Source: Aliivibrio sifiae (GTDB taxonomy: Bacteria; Pseudomonadota; Gammaproteobacteria; Enterobacterales; Vibrionaceae). Taken from it: a DNA stretch of 64,000 nt. The position numbers and the translations under genes were made by a program. Shown here one piece after another: positions 16,674 to 25,601 of this stretch (position 1 is the stretch's first letter; the number at the start of each line of letters is the position of its first letter). Under the pieces are notes generated by a model that saw only the letters and a program-made list of their open reading frames with translations, was not told the DNA's origin and ran no database searches. The DNA lies in assembly GCF_002954705.1 (NCBI RefSeq), contig NZ_MSCO01000001.1, positions 496,022 to 560,021 of the forward strand, written 5' to 3'.

Positions 16674-17681
16674 ATGGCAACAATTAATGATGTGTGTAAG
16701 CTTGCTGGTGTTTCTAAAGCGACTGTTTCTCGTGTAATGAATGGGAAAGGGCCGGTAAAAGAAGAAACCAAAAAACTGATTTTTGATGCAATGGAAACAT
16801 TGAACTATAAACCGAGCCTTGTCGCTCAAGCATTGGCAACAAATAGTTCAAATAGCATTGGTCTTATAGTCTCTTTCTTTGATGGTTATTATTTTGGTAT
16901 TTTACTCAAAGAAGCGACAAGAATTGCAGAAGAATCAGGTAAGCAGTTAATTGTTACTGATGGTCACAACCAACTTGAAACCGAAATAGAAGCCATTAAT
17001 TCATTAGTCGCTAGAAAGTGTGATGCTATTTTAATTTATAGCCGAACCATGACTGCGACTGATTACTGTAAGATTCAAGAAACACTACCTATTCCTTTAG
17101 TTGTTATAAATAGAACATTACCTGATGGGTTAGGGCATGCCGTTGCTTTTGATCAATATGATGCAAGCCGAATGGCAATAGAACACCTTATTGAATTGAA
17201 ACATAAAAACATTGCAATTATCACTCTTAGTCTAGCTTCAAGTACAGGACAAATAAGATTGCAAGGTGCGAAAGAAACACTAGAAAAGCATGGTGTATAT
17301 TACGATGAGAGCTTAACAATCGTGAAGCACGGTAAGTTGGAAGATGGTTATCAAGCGTGTAAAGAACTACTGAGTAAATCAGATAAAATTACCGCTATAT
17401 TTTGTTTTAATGATCATTTAGCGCTAGGGGCAATAAAGGCATTAAAAGAAATGAACTTGCGAGTACCTGAAGACATTTCAATTGTAGGTATTGATAATGA
17501 TGAGATATCAGCGTTCTTATCTCCTGCATTAACAACAATTAATGTACCAATACAAGAAATAACACAACTAGCAATGAATAAAGCATTAGCGTTAATCTCG
17601 GATAAAGAAATAAAACCAACTACCGAAGTATTAACTGGGGATCTTATTATTCGTGATTCTAGTATGGAAAATAATAAATAA
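16674..17681 (+). CDS. LacI-family repressor of the beta-glucoside cluster
   Basis: DNA-binding regulator of 335 aa. The N-terminal helix-turn-helix ATINDVCKLAGVSKATVSRVMNG (2-24) and hinge YKPSLVAQALATNSSNSIGLI are those of the LacI/GalR family, followed by a periplasmic-binding-like sugar domain (CFNDHLALGAIKALKE, DISIVGIDNDEISAFLSPALTT). The likely target is the palindrome at 12019-12053 and the inducer is probably a phosphorylated or free beta-glucoside; both are inferred from gene neighbourhood. The ATG overlaps the GTG of the preceding codon context (gtgaATGG), and no strong Shine-Dalgarno is visible. Confidence 0.9.
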   Translation: MATINDVCKLAGVSKATVSRVMNGKGPVKEETKKLIFDAMETLNYKPSLVAQALATNSSNSIGLIVSFFDGYYFGILLKEATRIAEESGKQLIVTDGHNQLETEIEAINSLVARKCDAILIYSRTMTATDYCKIQETLPIPLVVINRTLPDGLGHAVAFDQYDASRMAIEHLIELKHKNIAIITLSLASSTGQIRLQGAKETLEKHGVYYDESLTIVKHGKLEDGYQACKELLSKSDKITAIFCFNDHLALGAIKALKEMNLRVPEDISIVGIDNDEISAFLSPALTTINVPIQEITQLAMNKALALISDKEIKPTTEVLTGDLIIRDSSMENNK

Positions 17682-17700
17682 TAAATTAACTAATATAAAT

Positions 17701-17736
17701 ACCTGAGTAAATTTATAATAAATTCGGGTGTTTTTA
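17701..17736 (+). terminator. Probable terminator after the LacI-family gene
   Basis: ACCTGA and TCGGGT pair around an AT-rich inner stem and are followed by a T-run. Weak but correctly placed. Confidence 0.5.
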
Positions 17737-17815
17737 AATATCTTCCTTAAATTATACTGAATAAAATATATATAAATATAAAAGTCATGTGATTAACTTA
17801 ATAGTTAATACTTCC

Positions 17816-17842
17816 TGTATTTGAATGTATTTGAATGTATTT
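17816..17842 (+). repeat. Tandem 10-bp repeat TGTATTTGAA upstream of the porin
   Basis: Two perfect copies of TGTATTTGAA and a third partial copy (TGTATTT), about 105-130 bp before the porin start. Possibly regulator half-sites or a slippage-prone tract. Confidence 0.5.
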
Positions 17843-17946
17843 AATTAAGTGCTTAATAATTAAATAGAGAATAAATAAATAACTTTAATTAGTGCGTTTT
17901 TGCATTGATTTGAATTTTGCTGTCTAAATATTTAAAGGAATATAAA

Positions 17947-19224
17947 ATGAAGTTATTACCTGTTGCTTTTGCTGTTACAGCTGCACTTTCTTCACCAATT
18001 ATTTTGGCTGAAACAGAATTGCTCGATAATATCCAATTAGATGATCAACAACCCTTAGTTATTTCGCCTGAAACTGATATACCTGATGGAATTGTATTTT
18101 CAGGCTACGCTCGTTATGGTTTTCACTTTTCAGATGACACAGAGAAATACGTTTCTGCTGACGGTCAATTGATTGGGAATGCTACCGGTCGTTTAGGTAA
18201 CGAAAGCAATGGGGGAGAATTTCAATTTGCGAAAGGATTTGTCTCTGATAATGGCACTATTTGGGATGTCGTTTTAATGTTAGAGCATTGGGGAGATGAA
18301 GTTGGTTTGAAAAAATTCTATGCGGGGGCTACGAATGTTTTTGAATCACAACCTAATGCTTATATTTGGGCGGGTAGAGATTTCCATAACCGTCCTCAAA
18401 CAGGATTGAACGATTATTTCTGGATGCAGAATGATGCTCAAGGTACAGGTATTAAAAACCTTGAGTTTGGTAGTGTAAAATTTGATATGGCAGCAGTAGC
18501 GCAAGTTGATGACAATGGCGGTACTGGTGATAGCGGAAATTACGCGATTACCTCTAAATTGCATGATATTAACCTGACAGATGCATTAGCCTTATCGCTG
18601 TATGCTAACTATGGCTTCTCTTCTAAAAATACAGAGACAGATAAAGATACACAAACATGTACAGGTACTGGGGTGGATAAACAGTGCTATGTGGATGATA
18701 TCGATTCATACCAACTAGCAATTCAACTTGATCATACTTATGGTGCAATGACGAATCAGTTTGTTACTCGTTATGGCAACAATGTCGATAATAATATCTT
18801 TAATAAAACAGAAGACCTCACTACATTGCTTATGCAATTAGAAGGTAAATTGGTTATAAGTAATCAAACCAATATTGAATACTTAGCGGGTTATCAATCG
18901 CTAGAAGATAAGAATGCAAGTAAAGATGATCGAGCGAACTACAGTGCCATTGTTCGACCTACTTATGCATGGAACAGCATTCATTCCACTTGGTTAGAAG
19001 CGGGTTATTCTGTGGTTGATTTTGATAATCAAAGTGGACAAAACGACGCATGGAAAGTCACGCTATCTCAAAACATCAGCTTTGATATGGACTCTGGAGC
19101 ACGCCCAATGTTGAGATTCTATGCAACGGTTGGTGATTCAAATACAGAGGTAGATTTAACTCGTGGAGAAACGGGTAAGCAAGATACATTTGCTGTAGGG
19201 GCTATGTGGGAAGCGTGGTGGTAA
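17947..19224 (+). CDS. LamB-like sugar porin of the outer membrane
   Basis: Predicted maltoporin-family outer-membrane beta-barrel for beta-glucoside entry. The start is taken at 17947, where MKLLPVAFAVTAALSSPIILA forms a clean signal peptide and AAAGGA sits at the right spacing; an upstream TTG start is less likely. The mature protein of about 405 aa has LamB-type segments FSGYARYGFHFS, GRLGNESNGGEFQFAKGF, YIWAGRDFHNRPQTGLNDYFWMQN, and ends in aromatic residues (MWEAWW), the outer-membrane sorting signal. It is placed after the repressor and may have its own promoter. Substrate is inferred from the cluster. Confidence 0.9.
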   Translation: MKLLPVAFAVTAALSSPIILAETELLDNIQLDDQQPLVISPETDIPDGIVFSGYARYGFHFSDDTEKYVSADGQLIGNATGRLGNESNGGEFQFAKGFVSDNGTIWDVVLMLEHWGDEVGLKKFYAGATNVFESQPNAYIWAGRDFHNRPQTGLNDYFWMQNDAQGTGIKNLEFGSVKFDMAAVAQVDDNGGTGDSGNYAITSKLHDINLTDALALSLYANYGFSSKNTETDKDTQTCTGTGVDKQCYVDDIDSYQLAIQLDHTYGAMTNQFVTRYGNNVDNNIFNKTEDLTTLLMQLEGKLVISNQTNIEYLAGYQSLEDKNASKDDRANYSAIVRPTYAWNSIHSTWLEAGYSVVDFDNQSGQNDAWKVTLSQNISFDMDSGARPMLRFYATVGDSNTEVDLTRGETGKQDTFAVGAMWEAWW

Positions 19225-19251
19225 TCTCAAGCTTATAAAATAAGGGGAGGG

Positions 19252-19287
19252 TTGAGCGGGTAGCTAAGTTAGTACCTGCTCAATTTT
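19252..19287 (+). terminator. Terminator after the porin gene
   Basis: TTGAGCGGGTA and TACCTGCTCAA pair with one mismatch and are followed by TTTT. It closes the beta-glucoside island. Confidence 0.75.
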
Positions 19288-19317
19288 CAAAATTTATTAA
19301 TGTAGTAATAAACGCGA

Positions 19318-19626
19318 CTAATATTCTTGAGCCATACGATATGGAGGTAAATTAAACTTCGCAGCTTTAAAACCGATCATGATTAATTTCCCTGTATAAT
19401 GATCATCACCAATGGATGAAAATTCAAATTCATAAGTCGTATATAAACGCTTTTTACCACTAGGTAATGTAAACCCATAAGATCCTCTTGCGACACTTAA
19501 TAGCTGCAATTCCATTTTTTTACAATAATGTTGAATTGCTTGGTGTGCATATTCTGATTGTCTTCGTTGCTGCCAAAAAAGAAAGCAGAAAAAGGTTAAG
19601 CCAAGTATCGCAAAAAGATTATCCAT
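19318..19626 (-). CDS. DUF3301 membrane-anchored protein
   Basis: Small protein of 102 aa with one N-terminal membrane helix (NLFAILGLTFFCFLFWQQRRQ, residues 3-23) and a soluble domain with the DUF3301 pattern LLSVARGSYGFTLPSGKKRLYTTYEFEFSS and HYTGKLIMIGFKAAKFNLPPYRM. The role of the family is unknown. It starts 4 bp after the DUF3549 stop, so the two are co-transcribed; the pair is a conserved neighbour of yqcC-truC in Vibrionaceae and relatives. Confidence 0.8.
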   Translation of the reverse strand: MDNLFAILGLTFFCFLFWQQRRQSEYAHQAIQHYCKKMELQLLSVARGSYGFTLPSGKKRLYTTYEFEFSSIGDDHYTGKLIMIGFKAAKFNLPPYRMAQEY

Positions 19627-19630
19627 ATCA

Positions 19631-20668
19631 TTAGCTCTTAGTCGTTTGCTGTAAAGTTAATAGTGCATCTGCTAACTTAGGATCTGCTTCTCCATGAAGG
19701 ATCTGTAGCATACACATACGTAATTTAGGTTGCATAACTAAATCAGCAAACAGTTGATTGAACAGTTGTTGATCGCCTGTTTGAGCTAAACGTAGTAAGA
19801 ATAAATTTGCAGTTACTATATCTTCTAATCCAGCCCAACAACGGCCAGCTACCGCCACTAATACTTCAGGGTGACTTAATCGTTCGCTTGATAGAACGTT
19901 TGTTAATGCCTGAGTTAAGATAGGATTTGAAGCACCTGAAAGGGCGCGGATATGTGCCGACAGTAAAAATAGGTCAGCATTATCATCAGCACAAAGATCA
20001 GTGACAATATCTAGCTGCTTTTGTGCTAATTTTTCTGGTAGATCTACATGCTCTAAACAACCAAGAGTGGCGTATAAAACGGTAGTAGGTAAATGAGATA
20101 ATGCTTTGCGTAATACTGTGCCATTGTTTTCTTTATTTAGGTTTGCGCATACATCAGCTAAGCCCTGAACACCAACAAACTGCCAGTTATCCCAACCATT
20201 CTTACCTGAAAGGTAGGTTTGGGCATGTTCATAATACTGACTCATGGATTGCTTTAAATCAGAACGTAATAAGCTATGAAACATAGCCATTTTGTCGTCT
20301 TTAGGCTTAAAAGTATAAGGGTTATTAGCCAGCTTTTGTTGTTGCTCTTCGTTTAAATCGCCACTTAATGACACACCAATCGCTTCAACAACATATTTAA
20401 TAAAGTTACCAATATCGCCTTGTTGTAATAAACCGCGTTCATCTAATGGTAGTTTTAAAAACCAAATCCAAGGTTGCTGAGTTTTATTCCAGTAAGCTAT
20501 CGCTAGATGGGCATAGCGCTGAAGAGGAAAAGGATAAGGCTGCTGAGCTGCTTCTATGGATTCAAATTGTTTATTTGAAATAGGTTGTACACGACGACCT
20601 AAATCATAAATTGTGTATTCACAGTCTGATTGTTGTATCAGTTGGCTAAGCGTATAAATCTGGTCCAT
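19631..20668 (-). CDS. DUF3549 protein
   Basis: Soluble protein of the DUF3549 family, function unknown. The start is taken at 20668 (MDQIYTLSQLIQQSDCEYTIYDLGRRVQPI, 345 aa) rather than the in-frame ATG at 20764. The shorter form begins at the conserved family start and avoids overlap with the divergent yqcC gene. The C-terminal half is a helical repeat region (VLYATLGCLEHVDLPEKLAQKQLDIV, LLRLAQTGDQQLFNQLFADLV). It is co-transcribed with the DUF3301 gene downstream. Confidence 0.78.
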   Translation of the reverse strand: MDQIYTLSQLIQQSDCEYTIYDLGRRVQPISNKQFESIEAAQQPYPFPLQRYAHLAIAYWNKTQQPWIWFLKLPLDERGLLQQGDIGNFIKYVVEAIGVSLSGDLNEEQQQKLANNPYTFKPKDDKMAMFHSLLRSDLKQSMSQYYEHAQTYLSGKNGWDNWQFVGVQGLADVCANLNKENNGTVLRKALSHLPTTVLYATLGCLEHVDLPEKLAQKQLDIVTDLCADDNADLFLLSAHIRALSGASNPILTQALTNVLSSERLSHPEVLVAVAGRCWAGLEDIVTANLFLLRLAQTGDQQLFNQLFADLVMQPKLRMCMLQILHGEADPKLADALLTLQQTTKS

Positions 20669-20770
20669 GATATGTCTTATTCTATGGTTAATATCGTGAT
20701 TATACCCAAGCCTTGATAAGATGGTATCCTTTGTCATTAAAAGTATCAGAGAGTGCGAGTTCAATCGGTT

Positions 20771-21085
20771 ATGACAGCATCGTTAGTATTATCAGAGTTA
20801 CTAGAGCAGCTAGCTCAACAATTGGAATATCATGGGCACTGGCAAAGTACAGCACCATCGATAGCTGATTTATCAAGTACAGAACCTTTTTCAATCGACA
20901 CCTTATCTGCTACTGAATGGCTACAGTGGATTTTCATTCCTAAAATGAATCAGCTAATTTCTCATGGTCAACCGACACCAAAAGGGTTTTCGATTGCACC
21001 TTATATTGAAGAAGCATTAAAAGATGTTGATGGTTACATTGAAATAGTTCGTTTATGTCACGCCATTGATGTATTAGGTAAATAA
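20771..21085 (+). CDS. yqcC: YqcC family protein (DUF446)
   Basis: Small helical protein of 104 aa from the ATG at 20771; a GTG at 20753 would add six residues. Family features are LEQLAQQLEYHGHW near the start, STEPFSIDTLSATEWLQWIFIPKMNQL (about 36-62), and PKGFSIAPYIEEAL. YqcC has no firm function. It overlaps nothing but abuts truC (one base between its stop and the GTG), and yqcC-truC is the gene order of E. coli. Confidence 0.9.
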   Translation: MTASLVLSELLEQLAQQLEYHGHWQSTAPSIADLSSTEPFSIDTLSATEWLQWIFIPKMNQLISHGQPTPKGFSIAPYIEEALKDVDGYIEIVRLCHAIDVLGK

Positions 21086-21086
21086 A

Positions 21087-21872
21087 GTGAATACAGAAGA
21101 AAACGCAGTGACTCACGATGAGTTATTGGAAGAGCAGGTTGAGCCAATTGAGCTTGAGATCGTTTATCGTGACGAGCACTTAATTGCGATTAATAAACCA
21201 GCAGGCATGTTAGTTCATCGTTCGTGGTTAGATAAGCATGAAACGGTTTTTGCTATGCAGACATTGCGAGATCAAATTGGTCAGCATGTTTTTCCATTGC
21301 ACCGTTTAGATAGACCTACATCAGGTATATTGTTTTTTGCATTATCAAGTGAGATTGCCGCTCAAGTTTCACCGCTATTTGCGAGTCGAGAAATTAAGAA
21401 AACTTACCATGCGATAGTGCGTGGTTGGATAGAAGAAGCTGACACACTAGATTATCCGTTGAAAAAAGAACTGGATAAAATTGCTGATAAAAAAGCATCA
21501 AAAGAAGTGGAAGCGAAAGAGGCTATTACGGAATACAAACCATTAGCTAAGGTAGAGTTACCTTATTCAACCGGTAAATTTCCAACCAGTCGTTATTGCT
21601 TAATGGAACTTAAACCTCATACCGGCAGAAAACATCAGCTTCGTCGTCACATGGCACATTTGCGTCACCCAATCGTAGGGGATACCAGTCATGGTGATGG
21701 TAAGCATAATCGATTATTTAAAGAAAATTTAGACAGCCATCGTTTGTTATTACATGCATCAGAGCTGAGCTTTACTCATCCAATTACGGATGAAAATATT
21801 GTAATAAAAGCAAACGTTGATGAAACGTGGCAGAGATTAATGACAGAGTTTGCTTGGGATATAGAGTTATAG
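21087..21872 (+). CDS. truC: tRNA pseudouridine(65) synthase TruC
   Basis: TruC isomerises uridine 65 in the T-stem of tRNA-Ile and tRNA-Asp. The 261-aa RluA-family enzyme shows INKPAGMLVHRS near 37-48, the catalytic HRLDRPTSGILFF (aspartate in RLD), LKPHTGRKHQLRRHMAHLRHPIVGD and LLLHASELSFTHP. The N-terminus is about 20 residues longer than in E. coli TruC; the GTG at 21087 is used because it follows directly on yqcC, but a later start is possible. A terminator follows at 21893. Confidence 0.95.
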   Translation: MNTEENAVTHDELLEEQVEPIELEIVYRDEHLIAINKPAGMLVHRSWLDKHETVFAMQTLRDQIGQHVFPLHRLDRPTSGILFFALSSEIAAQVSPLFASREIKKTYHAIVRGWIEEADTLDYPLKKELDKIADKKASKEVEAKEAITEYKPLAKVELPYSTGKFPTSRYCLMELKPHTGRKHQLRRHMAHLRHPIVGDTSHGDGKHNRLFKENLDSHRLLLHASELSFTHPITDENIVIKANVDETWQRLMTEFAWDIEL

Positions 21873-21892
21873 AAAATAGTGTTAAAGATAAT

Positions 21893-21931
21893 AAAAAAGG
21901 GAAGTGAGATACACTCACTTCCCTTTTTTTA
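21893..21931. terminator. Bidirectional terminator between truC and suhB
   Basis: Long stem (AAAAAAGGGAAGTGAG with CTCACTTCCCTTTTTTT) between convergent genes, with T-runs on both strands. Confidence 0.93.
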
Positions 21932-21970
21932 ATCAAGATTTTTAATTCAAATCTTGGTAATCAATTAAGA

Positions 21971-22774
21971 TTATTTAGCCATTGCTTCGCTGCCGTTTTC
22001 ACGGATTTTCTTAAGCATAGACTTAACGATACGTGGGCTACCAGCTACTAGGCTACCAGTTTTCATGTAGTCAGTGTTGCCAGTGAAGTCAGTACAGATA
22101 ACGCCAGATTCACGAGCGATTAGATCTGCTGCTGCCATTTCCCAAGGCTTAAGGCCAAGAGCGAAGAAACCATCGATGCGAGCTGCAGCTAGGTAACATA
22201 AATCTAGAGAAGGACAACCAGAGCTACGGATATCAGAACATTCAACAAACATAGCGCTTAATACTTTAGAGTAGCTTTCAGCGTGTTGTTTTTGACGGTA
22301 TGGAAGGCCAGTCGCAAGAATTGTTTCGTTCATGTCTTTTAATTCTTGAACACGAACACGTTGGTTGTTGCGTTGAGCACCAGCACCACGTTGAGCTGTG
22401 AATAATTCATTACGGATTGGATCGTATACACAAGCCACTTCTGTACGGCCTTTAATGCGAACCGCAATAGAGATAGAGAAGTGTGGGATACCTTTAACGA
22501 AGTTAGTCGTGCCATCTAATGGGTCAATGATCCATTGAACGTCAGCGTCTTTGCCTTCGATTAGGCCAGACTCTTCAGAAATGATGCTGTGATCAGGGTA
22601 AGATTTCTTGATCATGTCAACAAGCATGTATTGAGCATCGTTTTCGATGTTCGTAATAAACTCGTTATTGCCTTTTTTTGTTGTTTCAATTTTGTCAGTT
22701 TGCTCAAAAGATTTAGCAACAAAGTCACCGGCTTTACGCGCAGTACGTATAGCAATATTTAGCATTGGATGCAT
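21971..22774 (-). CDS. suhB: Inositol-1-monophosphatase SuhB / Nus factor
   Basis: SuhB is a Mg-dependent inositol monophosphatase that in E. coli also joins the rRNA antitermination complex. The start is set at 22774 (MHPMLNIAIRTARKAGDF), giving 267 aa, the same length as E. coli SuhB; the longer frame to 22825 has an unlikely leader. Metal-site motifs are EESG (67-70), WIDPLDGTTNFVKG (near 82-95) and the C-terminal LKPWEMAAADLIARESG. It is divergent from trmJ as in E. coli. Confidence 0.96.
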   Translation of the reverse strand: MHPMLNIAIRTARKAGDFVAKSFEQTDKIETTKKGNNEFITNIENDAQYMLVDMIKKSYPDHSIISEESGLIEGKDADVQWIIDPLDGTTNFVKGIPHFSISIAVRIKGRTEVACVYDPIRNELFTAQRGAGAQRNNQRVRVQELKDMNETILATGLPYRQKQHAESYSKVLSAMFVECSDIRSSGCPSLDLCYLAAARIDGFFALGLKPWEMAAADLIARESGVICTDFTGNTDYMKTGSLVAGSPRIVKSMLKKIRENGSEAMAK

Positions 22775-22983
22775 AGTTATATCCCAAAAGATGTTAAAGA
22801 ACAGAAATCGGCCGCGAGTATACATAAACTAACGTTCAAAAGGAAGCGTTTATTTTTTGTTCAGTTGGTGCCTTTATTATAAAAAAAGCGATTGTGGGTT
22901 AAAATCTCTGGTATATAAAGAAGAAAGGGATATTGCTTTATGATAGTATCCGGCGGCTCTTTTCATCATATGGAAAAATTAAC

Positions 22984-23706
22984 ATGCTAGATAGAATTCG
23001 TATTGTTCTTGTTGGTACTAGCCATTCAGGAAACATTGGGTCAGCGGCTCGTGCAATGAAAGTAATGGGCTTAACTAATATGGTATTAGTTGCTCCAGAG
23101 TGTGAAGTTGATGGTCAAGCCATCGCATTAGCGGCAGGTGCAAGTGATATTGCGAATCGAGCGCGTATTGTTAATACCTTAGATGAAGCGATTTCTGATT
23201 GTGGTTTAGTGATTGGGTCAAGTGCTCGCTCGAGAACGCTTGAATGGCCAATGCTAGAGCCTCGCGAAGCAGGGGTTAAAGCAATAGAAGAAGCACCATC
23301 TCACCCAATTGCGTTTGTATTTGGTCGAGAAAGAGTTGGGTTAACAAATGACGAATTACAAAAATGTCATTTCCATGTATGTATCCCGGCGAATCCAGAA
23401 TACAGCTCATTGAATCTAGCAATGGCAGTACAAACAATCAGTTATGAAGCTCGTGTTGCTTGGTTAGATAGCCAAGCATATAAAGGGGAGTCAAAAGAAG
23501 CGGAATACCCTTTAAATCACGAATTAGAATTATTTTATGAGCACCTTGAAAAAGTCATGACAGACACTGACTTTATTAATAAGGCTCATCCAGGACAAGT
23601 GATGAATAAAATGCGCCGCATGTTTAATCGCGCTCGTCCAGAAACGCATGAATTACGTACATTACGCGGTATTTTAACTGCGGTAGAAAGAAGCATAAAA
23701 GAATAA
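22984..23706 (+). CDS. trmJ: tRNA (cytidine/uridine-2'-O-) methyltransferase TrmJ
   Basis: SPOUT-family enzyme that methylates the ribose of nucleotide 32 in several tRNAs. The start at 22984 gives [30 protein letters not shown], 240 aa. SPOUT motifs are [39 protein letters not shown], split as [16 protein letters not shown] (about 103-118) and [17 protein letters not shown] (about 127-143). The C-terminal helical part ends in the [16 protein letters not shown] segment. It lies immediately upstream of the isc operon, as in E. coli. Confidence 0.96.
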   Translation: MLDRIRIVLVGTSHSGNIGSAARAMKVMGLTNMVLVAPECEVDGQAIALAAGASDIANRARIVNTLDEAISDCGLVIGSSARSRTLEWPMLEPREAGVKAIEEAPSHPIAFVFGRERVGLTNDELQKCHFHVCIPANPEYSSLNLAMAVQTISYEARVAWLDSQAYKGESKEAEYPLNHELELFYEHLEKVMTDTDFINKAHPGQVMNKMRRMFNRARPETHELRTLRGILTAVERSIKE

Positions 23707-23722
23707 TTATCATCAAGTTATA

Positions 23723-23747
23723 ATACTTGACCAAAATAGTAGGATAA
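23723..23747 (+). promoter_or_regulatory. IscR type-1 binding site, upstream copy
   Basis: A 25-bp element beginning ATACTTGACCAAAATAGT and ending AGGATAA. The first 18 bases are identical to those of the downstream copy, and the second half diverges from the type-1 consensus. It lies in the iscR promoter, where [2Fe-2S]-IscR represses its own operon in E. coli. Confidence 0.75.
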
Positions 23748-23772
23748 ATACTTGACCAAAATAGTCAGGTAT
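23748..23772 (+). promoter_or_regulatory. IscR type-1 binding site, downstream copy
   Basis: ATACTTGACCAAAATAGT followed by CAGGTAT. This fits the IscR type-1 pattern well (ATA-YY-GACT/C ... TAGTC-GGTAT). It directly abuts the upstream copy, so the two form a 25-bp tandem array ending 44 bp before the iscR ATG. Confidence 0.88.
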
Positions 23773-23816
23773 GGGAAACTTCATTCCATACGAATAGTGT
23801 GGATATGAGGTAACTT

Positions 23817-24323
23817 ATGAAATTAACTTCGAAGGGAAGGTATGCAGTAACAGCAATGCTTGATGTTGCCTTGCATGCACAAGAAGGCCCTGTGCCACTT
23901 GCCGATATTTCGGAGAGACAAGGGATTTCATTATCTTATCTTGAACAATTATTCTCTAGATTACGTAAAGCCGGTTTAGTTGCTAGCGTTAGAGGTCCAG
24001 GTGGTGGTTACCGCTTAGGCTTAAAACCGAATGAAATTGCGGTTGGAATGGTTATTTCAGCGGTTGATGAATCAGTTGACGCAACTAAATGTCATGGTAA
24101 AGAAGGCTGCCAAGGTGGGACACGTTGTTTAACGCACACCTTGTGGCGTGATTTAAGTTCACGAATTAGTAGCTTCTTAGATGGTATTACTCTTGGTGAG
24201 CTTATGATTGATAATGAAGTTCAACAAGTATCAGATAGACAAAATATCGATGCAGCCTTAAATAATGGGTTAGCAACGGGTTCTAAAATAACAAATTCTG
24301 TGGGTGTTAATGTCCGCCTTTGA
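23817..24323 (+). CDS. iscR: Fe-S cluster-responsive regulator IscR
   Basis: Rrf2-family DNA-binding protein that senses Fe-S supply through a bound [2Fe-2S] cluster. The 168-aa protein has the winged helix [20 protein letters not shown] and the wing [11 protein letters not shown], with cluster ligands exactly placed at Cys92, Cys98, Cys104 and His107 ([17 protein letters not shown]). It is the first gene of the isc operon and its promoter carries two type-1 sites. The start follows ATGAGGTAAC. The C-terminal tail is weakly conserved. Confidence 0.98.
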   Translation: MKLTSKGRYAVTAMLDVALHAQEGPVPLADISERQGISLSYLEQLFSRLRKAGLVASVRGPGGGYRLGLKPNEIAVGMVISAVDESVDATKCHGKEGCQGGTRCLTHTLWRDLSSRISSFLDGITLGELMIDNEVQQVSDRQNIDAALNNGLATGSKITNSVGVNVRL

Positions 24324-24354
24324 CGGTCAAACGTCTGTATTCTCGGAGATGAAA

Positions 24355-25569
24355 ATGAAACTGCCAATTTACTTTGATTATTCGGCGACTTGTCCTGTTG
24401 ATGAGCGTGTAGCGAATAAAATGGTTCAACATATGACAATGGACGGATGCTTTGGTAACCCTGCATCACGTTCACACCGCTACGGCTGGCAGGCTGAAGA
24501 AGCAGTAGATACTGCTCGTGACAATATTGCCGCTTTATTAAATGCTGACCCACGTGAGATCGTATTTACATCAGGCGCTACAGAATCAGATAACCTTGCA
24601 ATTAAAGGTGCTGCACATTTCTACCATAAGAAAGGTAAGCACGTTATTACTTGTAAAACTGAGCATAAAGCCGTTCTTGACCCATGCCGTCAGCTTGAGC
24701 GTGAAGGCTATGAGGTTACTTACCTAGATCCTGAATCTAATGGTTTAGTTGACCTAGCTAAATTAGAAGCAGCAATGCGTGAAGATACCGTGCTTGTTTC
24801 TATTATGCATGTAAACAATGAAATTGGTGTGACTCAAGACATCGCAGCAATGGGCGAGCTTTGTCGCTCACGTAAAATTATTTTCCATGTTGATGCAGCA
24901 CAATCTGCAGGTAAAATTCCTCTTGATGTACAAGAAATGAAAGTAGATTTAATTTCACTTTCTGCTCATAAAATGTATGGCCCTAAAGGCATTGGTGCAT
25001 TGTACGTTCGCCGTAAACCTCGTATTCGTTTAGAAGCACAAATGCACGGCGGTGGTCATGAGCGTGGTTTCCGTTCTGGTACGTTAGCAACCCACCAAAT
25101 CGTTGGTATGGGTGAAGCGTGTCGTATCGCAAAAGAAGAGATGCAAAAAGATTATGATCATTGTTTAGCAATGCGCGATCGTCTTCTTGATGGCGTTAAG
25201 GATATGGAAGCTGTACACATTAATGGTGATTTAGACCAGCGTGTACCGCATAACTTGAACATCAGCTTTGAGTTTGTTGAAGGTGAGTCATTATTAATGG
25301 CACTAAAAGATCTTGCGGTTTCTTCAGGTTCAGCATGTACTTCAGCAAGTCTTGAACCATCGTATGTATTGCGTGCGTTAGGTCTGAATGATGAGCTAGC
25401 ACACAGTTCAATTCGTTTCTCATTTGGTCGTTATACGACGGAAGAAGAGATTGATCATGCAATCACACAAATTAGCCAAGCAGTAAATAAACTGCGTGAT
25501 ATGTCTCCATTATGGGATATGTATAAAGAAGGCATCGACTTAAACACGGTTGAGTGGGCACACCACTAA
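24355..25569 (+). CDS. iscS: Cysteine desulfurase IscS
   Basis: PLP enzyme that takes sulfur from cysteine as a persulfide and supplies Fe-S assembly, thiamine and tRNA thiolation. The start at 24355 ([19 protein letters not shown]) gives 404 aa, identical in length to E. coli IscS, with GGAG six bases upstream. Motifs are the PLP lysine in [13 protein letters not shown] and the mobile-loop persulfide cysteine in [21 protein letters not shown]. The C-terminal WAHH, needed for IscU contact in E. coli, is kept. Second gene of the isc operon. Confidence 0.98.
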   Translation: MKLPIYFDYSATCPVDERVANKMVQHMTMDGCFGNPASRSHRYGWQAEEAVDTARDNIAALLNADPREIVFTSGATESDNLAIKGAAHFYHKKGKHVITCKTEHKAVLDPCRQLEREGYEVTYLDPESNGLVDLAKLEAAMREDTVLVSIMHVNNEIGVTQDIAAMGELCRSRKIIFHVDAAQSAGKIPLDVQEMKVDLISLSAHKMYGPKGIGALYVRRKPRIRLEAQMHGGGHERGFRSGTLATHQIVGMGEACRIAKEEMQKDYDHCLAMRDRLLDGVKDMEAVHINGDLDQRVPHNLNISFEFVEGESLLMALKDLAVSSGSACTSASLEPSYVLRALGLNDELAHSSIRFSFGRYTTEEEIDHAITQISQAVNKLRDMSPLWDMYKEGIDLNTVEWAHH

Positions 25570-25601
25570 CACGGACGTTCCAGAATTTAGAGGTATTTAT
25601 C

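Noticed and set aside
17917..17946. N-terminal extension of the porin (10 residues)
   Set aside because: It would place charged residues before the signal peptide and has no ribosome site; the ATG at 17947 has AAAGGA.
12102..19224. Assignment of the PTS cluster to chitobiose (chb)
   Set aside because: The hydrolase is GH1, not GH4 (ChbF-type), and no chitobiose deacetylase (chbG) is present, so a beta-glucoside/cellobiose role fits better.
19631..20764. Longer DUF3549 protein starting at 20764
   Set aside because: This would overlap the divergent yqcC promoter and adds a leader not seen in the family start; the shorter start is preferred.
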